DNA of 64,000 nucleotides from Vibrio sinaloensis (GTDB lineage: Bacteria; Pseudomonadota; Gammaproteobacteria; Enterobacterales; Vibrionaceae), in NCBI RefSeq assembly GCF_000808535.1, contig NZ_JWLV01000009.1, positions 1-64,000 on the forward strand. The letters run 5' to 3'. This document shows positions 46,969 through 56,388 of this stretch, piece after piece. The notes beneath the pieces were generated by a model. That model saw only the letters and a list, made by a program, of their open reading frames with translations. It was not told the origin of the DNA and searched no databases. Made by a program: the position numbers and the translations under genes. The first letter of the stretch is position 1, and each line of letters opens with the position of its first letter.

Positions 46969-47302
46969 TGCACTAACCCTTTCTCTGGTTGCCGTTTTCA
47001 TGGCAGGTTGTACCTCGCCGATGAACCGTCTAGACAGCCCAGCTCAAGCTGTTCACTTAAGAATGGATGCTGGATTTGATGCTGATGATTGCCAATGGCT
47101 AGGCGAAGTGACTGGCAGTGAGGGGCATTGGTACAGCTATCTGTTTTTTACCAATGATGTGATGGTGCAAGGTGCGATGAATGACATAAAAAATCGCGCC
47201 AAGAAGCTTGGCGCGAATACTGTGTTTGTCACTGCTCCTCAAGACTTCACCACCTCCTTTACTGTGATGGGAAGTGCTTATCTGTGCAGCAATAAAGACT
47301 AG
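46949..47302 (+). CDS. DUF4156 family lipoprotein
   Basis: This 117-residue lipoprotein has lipobox MAGC after the signal sequence MLLKFNNALTLSLVAVF. The C-terminal part contains NRAKKLGANTVFV-like and SAYLC segments typical of the DUF4156 family. I chose ATG at 46949, inside the end of the DUF2956 gene, implying coupling. It ends sharing four bases with the convergent winged-helix gene. Confidence 0.82.
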   Translation: MLLKFNNALTLSLVAVFMAGCTSPMNRLDSPAQAVHLRMDAGFDADDCQWLGEVTGSEGHWYSYLFFTNDVMVQGAMNDIKNRAKKLGANTVFVTAPQDFTTSFTVMGSAYLCSNKD

Positions 47303-47586
47303 GCTTTAAAACCTAAACTGGCGGCGATGTCTGGCTCTCGGTCTATTACCCACTGGCTATCAAATGGGCCCCAATCAGAGAGTTGGTAATACCCATCATT
47401 GTGACGTCGCCCATCTTGAACAAACATCAACTCAATACCTATGCCAGGAAGAGCCTTAATGACATCTTGAATTGTTCGGCGTGGCCACCCAGTCTTTTCA
47501 ATCAGTTTTGGAACGTTAGGTCGTTCTAGATTCTCGACAAGTAGCGCTAAATACAGTCGCCTTGCAAAAACAGGACTCAATTCCAT
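47299..47586 (-). CDS. winged helix-turn-helix protein
   Basis: This 95-residue basic protein contains a helix-turn-helix around NVPKLIEKTGWPRRTIQDVI, followed by a beta-wing. It resembles small winged-helix regulators conserved in Vibrio. The target is unknown. It is convergent with the DUF4156 gene and divergent from yffB, about 200 bases away. Confidence 0.75.
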   Translation of the reverse strand: MELSPVFARRLYLALLVENLERPNVPKLIEKTGWPRRTIQDVIKALPGIGIELMFVQDGRRHNDGYYQLSDWGPFDSQWVIDREPDIAASLGFKA

Positions 47587-47787
47587 TGATACCTCCTATA
47601 AAATTCTAGAGTCATTATTTCTGTTTTGTCGGGTCATGTGTTGCGTTTGATCAATAACTCTACAATCCCAACTTCCTGAAACACATTTTTTTTGCCCATT
47701 GAAATATATCGATCACACTTTTTGTCTCGACACAGAGTTCCTGATAGGATGCTGAAATAACAAAAAAGTCACTTCAAAGGGTTTATT

Positions 47788-48135
47788 ATGACAATTACCA
47801 TGTACGGTATTCCTAACTGCGACACCATTAAAAAAGCTAAGAAATGGTTAGAAGCAGAAGGCATTGAGTTCCAGTTTCACGACTACCGTAAGCAAGGCGT
47901 AGACAAAGCCATGGTGGAAACGTTTTGCCAACAGCTCGGTTGGGAAAATGTCCTCAATAAACGCGGAACCACCTACCGCCAACTGAGCCAAGAGCAAAAA
48001 GATGGGTTAAACGAAGCCAATGCGATTGCCTTGCTAGTAGAACAACCGGCAATGATTAAACGCCCTATTCTCCTGTCAGGTGATAGCTACCACCTAGGTT
48101 TTAAAGCAGATCAATACGCTGCGATTTTTTCATAA
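47788..48135 (+). CDS. yffB: ArsC/Spx-family reductase YffB
   Basis: This 115-residue thioredoxin-fold protein of the ArsC family has the catalytic cysteine in MYGIPNCDTIKKAKKWL. It lies directly upstream of dapE, the same pairing as yffB-dapE in E. coli. YffB has been described as a glutathione-dependent thiol reductase; arsenate is unlikely to be the true substrate. Confidence 0.9.
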   Translation: MTITMYGIPNCDTIKKAKKWLEAEGIEFQFHDYRKQGVDKAMVETFCQQLGWENVLNKRGTTYRQLSQEQKDGLNEANAIALLVEQPAMIKRPILLSGDSYHLGFKADQYAAIFS

Positions 48136-48156
48136 AGTAAGTAAAGGATTTCAAGG

Positions 48157-49290
48157 ATGACAGATAGCCCGACACTGGCTCTCGCAAAGTACTTAATCAG
48201 CCGCCAGTCGGTAACCCCTGAAGATGCTGGTTGCCAAGATGCGATGATCGAACGTTTAAAAGCCCTCGGCTTCGAAATTGAAGTGATGGTGTTTGAAGAC
48301 ACCACTAACTTCTGGGCACGCCGTGGTACGGAGGCTCCACTGTTTGCATTTGCGGGTCATACTGACGTCGTACCGGCTGGTAACTTAGACCAATGGCACA
48401 CGCCCCCATTCGAACCGACTGAAATTGATGGCTATCTGCATGGCCGTGGCGCGGCCGATATGAAAGGCTCGCTTGCCAGTATGATTGTCGCCGTGGAGCA
48501 GTTCATCGCAGACAACCCAAATCATAAAGGGTCGATCGGTTTCTTGATTACGTCGGATGAAGAAGGGCCATTCATTAATGGTACTGTCCGTGTGGTAGAA
48601 ACTCTAATGGCACGTGGTGAGAACATCGACATGTGTATTGTCGGTGAACCATCAAGTACCGAAGTGGTGGGAGACGTAGTGAAAAACGGTCGTCGCGGCT
48701 CGATTACTGGCGATCTCACGGTCAAAGGCACGCAAGGTCACGTGGCGTACCCTCACCTTGCCAATAACCCCGTGCATCAGTCACTAATGGCAATTCACGA
48801 ACTCGCGACCACCGAATGGGATCAAGGTAACGCTTACTTCCCACCAACCAGTTTCCAAATCCCAAATGTTCATGCAGGCACTGGGGCGTCGAATGTCATT
48901 CCAGGTGAGTTTAACGTTCAGTTCAATCTAAGATTCAGCACCGAACTTAATAACGACATGATCGTTAACCGTGTTGTTGAGACCTTGGATAAACATGAGC
49001 TGGACTACGACCTCAAATGGACCTTCAATGGTGACCCATTCTTGACCGATACTGGCGCGCTATTGGACGCAGTCGTCGATGCGGTGGATTCAGTTAACCA
49101 AACCAAACCAGCGCTACTCACCACTGGTGGCACATCCGATGGCCGATTCATCGCCCGAATGGATTGCCAAGTGGTCGAGCTTGGCCCTGTTAACGCAACC
49201 ATTCATAAAGTGAACGAGTGCGTGAAAATTGATGATCTGGAAAAACTCACCCAGATGTATCAAAAAACCCTCGAAAACCTGCTCGCTTAA
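48157..49290 (+). CDS. dapE: succinyl-diaminopimelate desuccinylase DapE
   Basis: This 377-residue M20-family amidohydrolase acts in lysine and peptidoglycan precursor synthesis. The zinc site residues are in [20 protein letters not shown] and SDEEGP (Asp-Glu-Glu), with a further dimerisation domain in the middle. Length and start (GGATGA, AAGGA upstream) are normal. It is in an operon with yffB and the M15 peptidase. Confidence 0.97.
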   Translation: MTDSPTLALAKYLISRQSVTPEDAGCQDAMIERLKALGFEIEVMVFEDTTNFWARRGTEAPLFAFAGHTDVVPAGNLDQWHTPPFEPTEIDGYLHGRGAADMKGSLASMIVAVEQFIADNPNHKGSIGFLITSDEEGPFINGTVRVVETLMARGENIDMCIVGEPSSTEVVGDVVKNGRRGSITGDLTVKGTQGHVAYPHLANNPVHQSLMAIHELATTEWDQGNAYFPPTSFQIPNVHAGTGASNVIPGEFNVQFNLRFSTELNNDMIVNRVVETLDKHELDYDLKWTFNGDPFLTDTGALLDAVVDAVDSVNQTKPALLTTGGTSDGRFIARMDCQVVELGPVNATIHKVNECVKIDDLEKLTQMYQKTLENLLA

Positions 49291-49292
49291 CA

Positions 49293-49967
49293 ATGAACGC
49301 AGCGCAACTAACCGGAAAAGTATCCACCCATTTGGTGGATACTTTGATTGGCCAAAAACACTTTCTCGTTCACCCTGAGGTGCAAGAGGATCTACTCGCG
49401 CTCAAGCAGGCTGCCGATGGGGCAGGCTTTAACCTCAATATCGCCAGTGGGTTTCGGGATTTCGAGCGTCAATTGATGATTTGGAATCGCAAAATGACGG
49501 GCGCTGTAACAATTTTAGACACACAAAGCCAACCGCTCGCCCCAGAAACCTTGAGCGAGCAAGACAAGGTATTCGCGATACTGCGCTGGTCGGCACTGCC
49601 AGGCGCCAGTCGACATCACTGGGGCAGCGATTTTGACCTATTCGATCGTGATGCGCTTCCTCAAGGGAAGGCCTTACAGCTAGAACCTTGGGAGTACTTC
49701 AACGCTCACCAGCGACCGTTTTATCTGTGGTTAAAAGAAAACTTGGCGCAGTTTGGCTTCTATTTTCCGTACCAAGAGGATAACGGCGGTGTTGCGATTG
49801 AACCTTGGCACATTAGCCATCGCAAGACTGCGCAGCGGTGCCTTAACCACCTGACTTTAGATGTGTTACACAAAGAGATCGAATCTAGCGCAATTATTGG
49901 CAAACAAGTCGTGTTAGATAATTTAGAAACCATCTACAATCAGTATATTACTAATCTTTCTCGCTAG
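49293..49967 (+). CDS. M15-family D-alanyl-D-alanine carboxypeptidase-like protein
   Basis: This 224-residue protein has the VanY/M15 metallopeptidase motifs SRHHWGSDFDLFD and EPWHISH, which supply zinc ligands and the catalytic glutamate. No signal peptide is apparent, so its location is uncertain. It follows dapE after two bases, a logical association with peptidoglycan precursor metabolism. Confidence 0.85.
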   Translation: MNAAQLTGKVSTHLVDTLIGQKHFLVHPEVQEDLLALKQAADGAGFNLNIASGFRDFERQLMIWNRKMTGAVTILDTQSQPLAPETLSEQDKVFAILRWSALPGASRHHWGSDFDLFDRDALPQGKALQLEPWEYFNAHQRPFYLWLKENLAQFGFYFPYQEDNGGVAIEPWHISHRKTAQRCLNHLTLDVLHKEIESSAIIGKQVVLDNLETIYNQYITNLSR

Positions 49968-49975
49968 GAGCCGTT

Positions 49976-50149
49976 ATGGATTTATTGACCAACCCTTGGG
50001 TGATTATTGCGATTGTATTGAGCGTGGTCGTTGGCAATATCATGGCGCTGAAGTACACCGCAAAAATGAAGTTTGATTACAAACCCAAACAGCCCAAGCC
50101 CAAAGACGAACAAGAGAAAGAAGACGACATCCCTAAAGACGCACCCTAG
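49976..50149 (+). CDS. DUF2897 family small membrane protein
   Basis: This is a 57-residue protein, MDLLTNPWVIIAIVLSVVVG then a lysine-rich cytoplasmic tail ending PKDAP. One transmembrane helix. AGGAG is placed eight bases upstream. It is the last gene of the yffB-dapE operon and its stop lies in the terminator. Function unknown. Confidence 0.85.
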   Translation: MDLLTNPWVIIAIVLSVVVGNIMALKYTAKMKFDYKPKQPKPKDEQEKEDDIPKDAP

Positions 50150-50160
50150 CGTCTTTTCTT
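50135..50160. terminator. terminator overlapping the DUF2897 stop
   Basis: AAAGACGC and GCGTCTTT form an 8-bp stem with a 6-base loop and a T-rich tail. It sits between convergent units. Confidence 0.7.
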
Positions 50161-50166
50161 TTTCGC

Positions 50167-52071
50167 TCAGAGTGCGTAATAAAAACGGTTTTTCCCTAAA
50201 CGCTTCGCGACATACATATTGCGATCAGCTTGGTCAATTTTCTCATCCAAGATCACCTCATCTTCCGCGGCCCAGTAGCTGATGCCAATACTTGCCGTCA
50301 CTTGACAGGTTTTCTCGTTAATCACAATCGGAACGGCCAACGTATCGATGATGCGCTGAGCGATTGGCTGACATTGGCCAGAACTGCGAATCGCGATCAA
50401 AAACTCGTCCCCAGCAATCCGCGCGACCAAGTCTTTTGCTGATATGCAGCCTGTTAGCCGCTTAGCGACAATGCGCAGTAACTCATCTCCCACACCATGC
50501 CCATATTGATCGTTCACCGCTTTGAAACCATCAAGATCGAGGAAAAAGATAAACTGAGCTTGCCCTTTGCGATGACGAGCTTGCAAACTCTTCAGCGCTT
50601 TAGAGCGATTAGCCAGTCCGGTCAAGGTGTCATGGTTAGCCGCAAAGCTCAGTCTTTCCAGCTCAAGACCCAGAGTCAAATCCGTCAAACTGATCACGAA
50701 AGCTTCAACTCGACCTTCGCCACTTTTTAACGCTTTCGCTTTCAAGCGATAGGGCGACCAAGTCTGATTAGTATGTCGAATAATGGTTTTGCTGATCATA
50801 ACGCCACTGTTGAGCAAGGTTTTGGTCAAAGCGAGCGAGAAATAGAGCGGCTTTTTCACCACCAGCTCTTGAATGGCACTCAACACACCAAATCGTTCCA
50901 GCGAAGTTGTATTTTGCGTCGTTACGTTTAAGTCTCTATCCAAAACAAAAATTGCGTCTTGGTTTTGATCGAACATGAGCTCTAATAACTTACGTCTTTG
51001 CTCTGACAGATTTTGGGACGTGACATCTTGAAACTGCAACAGAGATTGACTCGCCTCTTCCATCGGGTGACAACTCACTCGATAGCACTTTTGTCCATCC
51101 AATGTACGGAGCTCAACTGCCGCCAGTGGCTGATGTCTCTCAATCGCGTCAACCATTTGCTCAATAGCCGCTTTGGGCTCGAAACGGCTTGCCAACATTT
51201 CACGCGTTGTTAATCGGCTCTGGTTTTCCATCAATTCACTGATCGCCACCGGATTACCGTAGTTGATCTTATTGCCCGGAGAAACCACAAGAACCCCTCG
51301 CTTCATCGCATCGAGGGCGCCGTGAATGTAACGATTTTTCTGTTCAACACGCTGCAATGCACTTTGCAGCTGGCTCTCTCGGTCAAGGAGGTTGGCGATC
51401 ATTTCGTTGAAGCAACGGGTCAGCTTGCCCACTTCATCATCATGAACAATATCTATCGAGCTCTTTGCAATCCCTTGAGTAATCATTCTTTCCATGGTGC
51501 TGTGCAATGCGGTTAAAGGCTTGACAATCACACCGTGCAACAACTGCGCAAATGCCAAAGACAGCAGAGAAATAAACACTGTCAACGCGCCTAAATAGCT
51601 AAATAGTCGCCTTTCATTACTCTGAATAGACTCCAACGATTCCCACACGACGAGCGTGCCAAGCTTTTCTCCTTCGAGGAAAATATCGGTATTGTCCACC
51701 TGAAACCTGGTATCTGCACAGGTCACCGATTCTTGTGTCCACTGGCACTGCGATGGAAGTTGGTGAATACTTGTGATGGTCTCGCCATACTCGTTGATCA
51801 CCTTGGCAGCAATGATGTCTGGGTCAAACGTAAGATTCACCAACTGCTCTTTGGCGGTAATCGGATCATCAAACATCAGAGCGGCTTGCAGTGTACTTGC
51901 CACGCCTTGAGACAAGATATGAACACGATGCTCTTGCGCTTCTCGCTGAGACAAGAACAATAAGTGAATCGCGGGAGTGCCTATGATCAAGACAATGAAC
52001 ATCACCATAAACCAAGTCGGTAAGATCATCTTGTAGCGTAGTGGGAGCTGAGTAAAACGCGCGCTGATCAT
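50167..52071 (-). CDS. membrane GGDEF protein, probable diguanylate cyclase (YfiN/TpbB-like context)
   Basis: This 634-residue inner-membrane protein has two membrane helices (about residues 18-38 and 157-180) bracketing a periplasmic domain, then HAMP, two PAS-like regions, and a C-terminal GGDEF domain. The catalytic signature reads AGDEF (residues 553-557), a variant reported active in some cyclases, with supporting HDTLTGLANR and FLDLDGFKAVND. The usual product-inhibition RxxD motif is replaced by SAKD, so feedback inhibition is probably missing. It overlaps the YfiR-like gene by 4 bases (ATGA). I infer that YfiR holds it off. Confidence 0.88.
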   Translation of the reverse strand: MISARFTQLPLRYKMILPTWFMVMFIVLIIGTPAIHLLFLSQREAQEHRVHILSQGVASTLQAALMFDDPITAKEQLVNLTFDPDIIAAKVINEYGETITSIHQLPSQCQWTQESVTCADTRFQVDNTDIFLEGEKLGTLVVWESLESIQSNERRLFSYLGALTVFISLLSLAFAQLLHGVIVKPLTALHSTMERMITQGIAKSSIDIVHDDEVGKLTRCFNEMIANLLDRESQLQSALQRVEQKNRYIHGALDAMKRGVLVVSPGNKINYGNPVAISELMENQSRLTTREMLASRFEPKAAIEQMVDAIERHQPLAAVELRTLDGQKCYRVSCHPMEEASQSLLQFQDVTSQNLSEQRRKLLELMFDQNQDAIFVLDRDLNVTTQNTTSLERFGVLSAIQELVVKKPLYFSLALTKTLLNSGVMISKTIIRHTNQTWSPYRLKAKALKSGEGRVEAFVISLTDLTLGLELERLSFAANHDTLTGLANRSKALKSLQARHRKGQAQFIFFLDLDGFKAVNDQYGHGVGDELLRIVAKRLTGCISAKDLVARIAGDEFLIAIRSSGQCQPIAQRIIDTLAVPIVINEKTCQVTASIGISYWAAEDEVILDEKIDQADRNMYVAKRLGKNRFYYAL

Positions 52072-52598
52072 GTCGCCTCCTCATAGATTTCAGAGACTTC
52101 AAGCAACTGAGAGCGAATCTGTACCCGAGACTTTTCGACGTTTTGGCGTGAGATCAACGGACGAATGCGGTTGCGAACTTTAATAAAAGCGACCATGCCA
52201 CCGTTAGCGACAAATTCAACGCCATTGCCAACCAGCAGTGCATTAGGATATCTAACATGCAGGTTGGCAATGATTGCCTCATCGCCGTTTTCAATAAATA
52301 AGATATGGCATACCGAAGGCGCAACACCACTTAACATGTCATGAAACCTTGCCATGTCCGGCTTTGTCGCCACAATCGCTTCCAACCGAAAGCCAACATC
52401 ACTGTGTTGAGCAACACAGTAGTCAATGTGGTCAGTCGCTATATCGGTCTGATTCCAGTCCGACAGCAGCGCAAAACGAAACAGGTAGACCGCCTTTAGA
52501 TCAACATCATCCACTTTTGCCTGCGCGAGGAGTGGAACAATTAAGACACCCAAAGCGACCAAACATTTGGTCGCCAAAATAGAAAAACGTGGGCTCAT
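52068..52598 (-). CDS. YfiR-like periplasmic protein (DUF4154)
   Basis: This 176-residue secreted protein has signal peptide MSPRFSILATKCLVALGVLI followed by KAVYLFRFALLSDW, typical of the YfiR family. In Pseudomonas YfiR represses the diguanylate cyclase YfiN in response to redox or envelope state. Here the same pairing occurs, with a TonB-dependent receptor ahead. Mature cysteines are in DYCVAQ and SVCHILF. It starts two bases after the receptor stop. Confidence 0.88.
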   Translation of the reverse strand: MSPRFSILATKCLVALGVLIVPLLAQAKVDDVDLKAVYLFRFALLSDWNQTDIATDHIDYCVAQHSDVGFRLEAIVATKPDMARFHDMLSGVAPSVCHILFIENGDEAIIANLHVRYPNALLVGNGVEFVANGGMVAFIKVRNRIRPLISRQNVEKSRVQIRSQLLEVSEIYEEAT

Positions 52599-52600
52599 GT

Positions 52601-54748
52601 TTATCTTGTCCAGTCGACGGCGCCGTAATTCCAGTCAAGCGTCAACCAGTACTGAGTGCCATTTTGAAATGGCTGCTGGCTATCTGGGAATTCCGTCGAC
52701 TGATCTGCGCCTAGATTCTCAACCGAGCCGGTAATTCTTGGGGTGCAATCGGCGTACTGCCAACTCACCGAGGCATCGAAACTCAATACTTTCGGCCAGA
52801 TGTAACTTGGATCATCGACAAAATCACGATGCAATTTTGACTCAGAGACATACTGCATAGACGCACTTGCCCACCACTGCGGAGTGATGTCCCACATCAC
52901 TTGGGCATTCACATAGTGGTTAGGTTGGTTTTCCAACTGACGTTTTACCGCATCGTTAGAGCCACATATCGCACCTTCACAATGACCAACAATGCGCTTA
53001 TAGCTGTAGTTGGTGTTGATTTGAAGGGGTTCAATCGGCTGCCATTTGAGTGCAATTTCTCCACCCATGGTTTCAGACCAAAGAGGGTCAACGTATTCTG
53101 ATACGTACTGTTCAATGTAAGTCCCGACCGTGCCTGGTGATGAGTCACCTGCAATCACCCAGCCTTGAGCACTCACCCCTTTTAAGGCTCGAATATTCTC
53201 GTGAATGCTGTAGAAACCACTCATATTAAGCTGCACTTTGTTAGTATCCCAGAAGCGATAACCCAGTTCGTAAGTTTCGACACTCTCTATACTAAGGTCA
53301 TCTCCGCCTCGATAGAGATACGTCGCAATGTAGTCGTACTTGTTTCCTGCGCCATCGTGCGCCCCAGATTCAACGTAGTAGTTCTCTTGGAAGGTGGTCT
53401 CCAACTCCAATCGCGAAGGGGTCACCACCGCACGTCCCCATCCTGCCCACAAACGTTGGTTGTCGGACAGTTGGTAACTCAATCTAATCTGAGGCTGGGC
53501 ATCGACACTATGAGTCAAGTTGTTGTATTGCCAGCGGTTACCCAAGGTTAACGTCGACTTATCGCTGATATCAATGTTCCAGTTCGCATACAAACCGTAA
53601 CTTTGATTCAAGAAATCGGCGTTATCCGTCACTCTAATATAAGGAACAGAATAGCGGTCACTGTCACTGTATTGACCTAGTTGCTCATCAATTATTCGAA
53701 CATTGCCACCTAAACTAAGCTGTGTTCCCCACCAATCTTTAATGGTGTAGTGGGAATCAAGATCGACACGCCAAAATTGCGCATCTCGAGCGGTACTATC
53801 GTTTGAACTGTAAGTGAGCCAAAGCTTGTTTTCCCAACTATCGCCATTTTCAACATCATAAATGTGTTGTAAGCCTGAGAAGTACTCTTGCATCGTCATT
53901 TCAGTATCGTAAACGCTGGCACTTGGCAGACCGGGATTGAGAAAGTGAGGGTGGTGTTTCATCCATTGATAGTCCTCACGTGAGCGAATCCCGCCCGCTT
54001 GGACACTCACGGTGTGGGCGAACTTTTGATAGTCAAACCGCATACCAAAACGCTCGGTATAGACGTTGTAATCTTGAACCGGCTGTACACGCTCTTCGTC
54101 ACTGGTCCACGGCATATGGTCGACAAACTCAAAATATCCGCTTAGATAGCCATACTCACCAATCTGGGTCGACTCATGCAACTGATATTCAGAGTAACCA
54201 TAGTTGCCTTCTTTAATCGCGAGCTTGCCATCGGGTGCGCTCTCGGCTTCAGAGGTGATGATGTTGATAACCCCATTAACTGCGTTCCCTCCCCAGATAG
54301 TGCCAACCGGCCCGAGTACTACTTCAATTTGGGCAATATTGTCCATGCTTACCGGAATCAGATCCCAGTCAACACCTGAAAACATTGGGTTGAATACACT
54401 GCGACCATCCACCATTACAAGAAGTGTATTACTCAACGCTTGGTTCTGACCTCGCGCGGTAATACCCCAGTCATAGTTTGAATATTTGGCGACATGTAAC
54501 CCTGGCGCCAGAGCTAACGCATCTGCGACAGAGCGGGCTCCAGAGCGGTTGATCTCTTTCGCCGTGATCACATATACAGACGCGGCAGTATCAGCAAGGC
54601 TCTGCGCCGTGCGAGTAGCCGAGACAACTTTTGTATCCGCTAACGAACAGAGAGGCATTTCAAGCAATGAGTCGAGGTCAAAATCAGCCGCCGCGAGCGG
54701 AGCGGTCAATAGCGATGAGGCGATCGCAATTGGGAATGTAAAACGCAT
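52601..54748 (-). CDS. TonB-dependent outer-membrane receptor
   Basis: This protein of about 715 residues has signal peptide MRFTFPIAIASSLLTAPLAA, a plug domain with VVSATRTAQSLADTAASVYV, LLVMVDGRSVF and IEVVLGPVGTIWGGNAVNGV, and a long beta-barrel with many Trp/Tyr residues ending in an aromatic tail (LDWNYGAVDWTR). I chose ATG at 54748 over 54778 for the signal peptide. Ligand unknown. Being first in an operon with YfiR and GGDEF genes suggests a role in sensing rather than simple uptake. Confidence 0.88.
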   Translation of the reverse strand: MRFTFPIAIASSLLTAPLAAADFDLDSLLEMPLCSLADTKVVSATRTAQSLADTAASVYVITAKEINRSGARSVADALALAPGLHVAKYSNYDWGITARGQNQALSNTLLVMVDGRSVFNPMFSGVDWDLIPVSMDNIAQIEVVLGPVGTIWGGNAVNGVINIITSEAESAPDGKLAIKEGNYGYSEYQLHESTQIGEYGYLSGYFEFVDHMPWTSDEERVQPVQDYNVYTERFGMRFDYQKFAHTVSVQAGGIRSREDYQWMKHHPHFLNPGLPSASVYDTEMTMQEYFSGLQHIYDVENGDSWENKLWLTYSSNDSTARDAQFWRVDLDSHYTIKDWWGTQLSLGGNVRIIDEQLGQYSDSDRYSVPYIRVTDNADFLNQSYGLYANWNIDISDKSTLTLGNRWQYNNLTHSVDAQPQIRLSYQLSDNQRLWAGWGRAVVTPSRLELETTFQENYYVESGAHDGAGNKYDYIATYLYRGGDDLSIESVETYELGYRFWDTNKVQLNMSGFYSIHENIRALKGVSAQGWVIAGDSSPGTVGTYIEQYVSEYVDPLWSETMGGEIALKWQPIEPLQINTNYSYKRIVGHCEGAICGSNDAVKRQLENQPNHYVNAQVMWDITPQWWASASMQYVSESKLHRDFVDDPSYIWPKVLSFDASVSWQYADCTPRITGSVENLGADQSTEFPDSQQPFQNGTQYWLTLDWNYGAVDWTR

Positions 54749-54948
54749 GGTTGGTTTCTCGTAGCACGTTGCCAACAAGCGGCAATACTCCCTTAAGCCG
54801 CGCGCAACGAATGAACAGTTTTAAACAAAAAACAGTATAGCGTTTTCATATTATTCAATCATTTGCTAACCGCATGATCTCCTATCAAGTTTCAAATCCT
54901 CACGACAAAAAGGATTTGTTTTCACACTTTCTGTCGCGCTTTAGCTAC

Positions 54949-54973
54949 AAAAAAACCTCTCCGAAGAGAGGTT
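54949..54973 (-). terminator. terminator downstream of the DUF2310 gene
   Basis: AACCTCTC and GAGAGGTT form an 8-bp stem with a CGAA loop and a T-run on the minus strand. The 54974-54981 spacer then leads to the DUF2310 stop. Confidence 0.85.
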
Positions 54974-54981
54974 GATTATCA

Positions 54982-55758
54982 TTACTTTATATGGTCCCAC
55001 GACATATTGGAGACTATCCGGCAGTCATCACATTTGAAATAGAATATGTCGTGTATCGGTTCGTCCAGCAACCAATCACCACCACACTTGGGGCACTTGC
55101 GCGCTTTTTCATCAGCAAGACTTTGGCCGCCCACTCGATACTGGTAATAATAGGTAGGGACTTTGGTGATGTATTCAATTCGACCACGCAGGTCCCAACC
55201 GCGCTTAAATAGCACACTGTCAGCATCACAAATCTCGTGCAATGCGGCATGCTCTGCTCGACATCCCCCCGCCATTTGGATTTCATCGCAGGCTTGCCAC
55301 TCCGTTTGCCACTTAATCACCGCTTTATGATCGCCGTTAAGAGTCGGACCGTTTCGATACAGCGGAATAGGCAGCAAGGTATCACCACTTCTCAGCGGTG
55401 AGCAGGTGTGAACGTAAGTCGTGTATAGTACTTGCCAACTTGGGGCGCCCTCTTCTGCCGCTTCCTCTGAGTTAATATCTCGACCCAGCAAACGGACCTT
55501 AGGTGCCAAAAGAGACGCATCCGCAAGGCGGCGGATACAAACATTCACAAAGTCAGAGTGGTTGTTCGGATGCAAACTCTGCTGCTCTGGGCACACTGCA
55601 CGAACGAAAAACTCACCGTCGCCCATCACAATGGGAAACTCTCGCCCTAACACTTGACCGTTGTAACGCAGCGCATCCATTAAGCCATTAATCGCCTTAT
55701 CCACCGCAGAGATAGTGGTGTTATCGAAGCACTCAAATTGAAGTTCAACTACGTACAT
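54982..55758 (-). CDS. DUF2310 Zn-ribbon protein
   Basis: This 258-residue cytoplasmic protein has a C-terminal four-cysteine zinc ribbon (CPKCGGDW ... CDDCR) and the upstream stretch RVGGQSLADEKARKCPKC. It matches the Zn-ribbon-containing DUF2310 family, suspected to bind nucleic acids. It is co-transcribed with syd, which ends 3 bases upstream. Confidence 0.85.
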   Translation of the reverse strand: MYVVELQFECFDNTTISAVDKAINGLMDALRYNGQVLGREFPIVMGDGEFFVRAVCPEQQSLHPNNHSDFVNVCIRRLADASLLAPKVRLLGRDINSEEAAEEGAPSWQVLYTTYVHTCSPLRSGDTLLPIPLYRNGPTLNGDHKAVIKWQTEWQACDEIQMAGGCRAEHAALHEICDADSVLFKRGWDLRGRIEYITKVPTYYYQYRVGGQSLADEKARKCPKCGGDWLLDEPIHDIFYFKCDDCRIVSNMSWDHIK

Positions 55759-55760
55759 GG

Positions 55761-56306
55761 TTACACCGCTGGCTCAAGCTTAGCTAAAAACTCGGCGACG
55801 TTTTGAGCCAAAACATCACGCTTATCGGTCCCCAACCGTTCAAGAACAACTTGACCGGTTAAGTTGCAAATTGAAATGACATCCAATTCCGCATCAGTCG
55901 CCGCAATAAACACCGTAGGTTTCAGTTTGAGTCGGCGCTGAGTCACCAAATGACCAAGAATATTTTCTTGTAAGCGGACAAAATCGTCGTCACTCCAAAC
56001 TTGCAGCAACGTCAGTTCGTTGCCATTCCACGTAGCCTCCATATCTCCGCAATATTGGACACCATAAAAGCATTTGATGTCTTCATGTAGCGTCAACTCA
56101 ATGCCTGCTTCCACGTTCGAAAAATCGGCTTGCTGCTCTCTGACAAACGCTTTCCAATCCACTGCACCGTCACTTTTGCTTTCAACACATGGTGAGACAA
56201 GATCGTACAACTCTTCACTGCGCGGAAGATGACCATGAGCATCAAGGTAAGCTTGGTGGTAGTTTTCAGTGAATGTGAGTAACGCTTGTTGAGCATTATC
56301 AGCCAT
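55761..56306 (-). CDS. syd: SecY-interacting protein Syd
   Basis: This protein of about 181 residues matches E. coli Syd over its length, e.g. [38 protein letters not shown] and [19 protein letters not shown]. Syd binds SecY and may proofread translocon assembly. I chose ATG at 56306 because GGAG is correctly spaced upstream; a start five codons earlier (56321) is possible. It is divergent from queF, as in E. coli. Confidence 0.93.
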   Translation of the reverse strand: MADNAQQALLTFTENYHQAYLDAHGHLPRSEELYDLVSPCVESKSDGAVDWKAFVREQQADFSNVEAGIELTLHEDIKCFYGVQYCGDMEATWNGNELTLLQVWSDDDFVRLQENILGHLVTQRRLKLKPTVFIAATDAELDVISICNLTGQVVLERLGTDKRDVLAQNVAEFLAKLEPAV

Positions 56307-56388
56307 TAGATTCTCCAACATGAATGGTCGCTTTTAGAGGCGAGATTTCGTAAAATTCTCGACATTCTAATAGAAAATGAACAAAAGT

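Noticed and set aside
50400..50440. AGDEF instead of GGDEF as evidence that the cyclase is dead.
   Set aside because: Ala at this position is tolerated in several active cyclases, and the other catalytic motifs are intact.
56307..56388. A preQ1 riboswitch before queF.
   Set aside because: The gap to syd is only about 80 bases and has no aptamer-like pairing that I could find.
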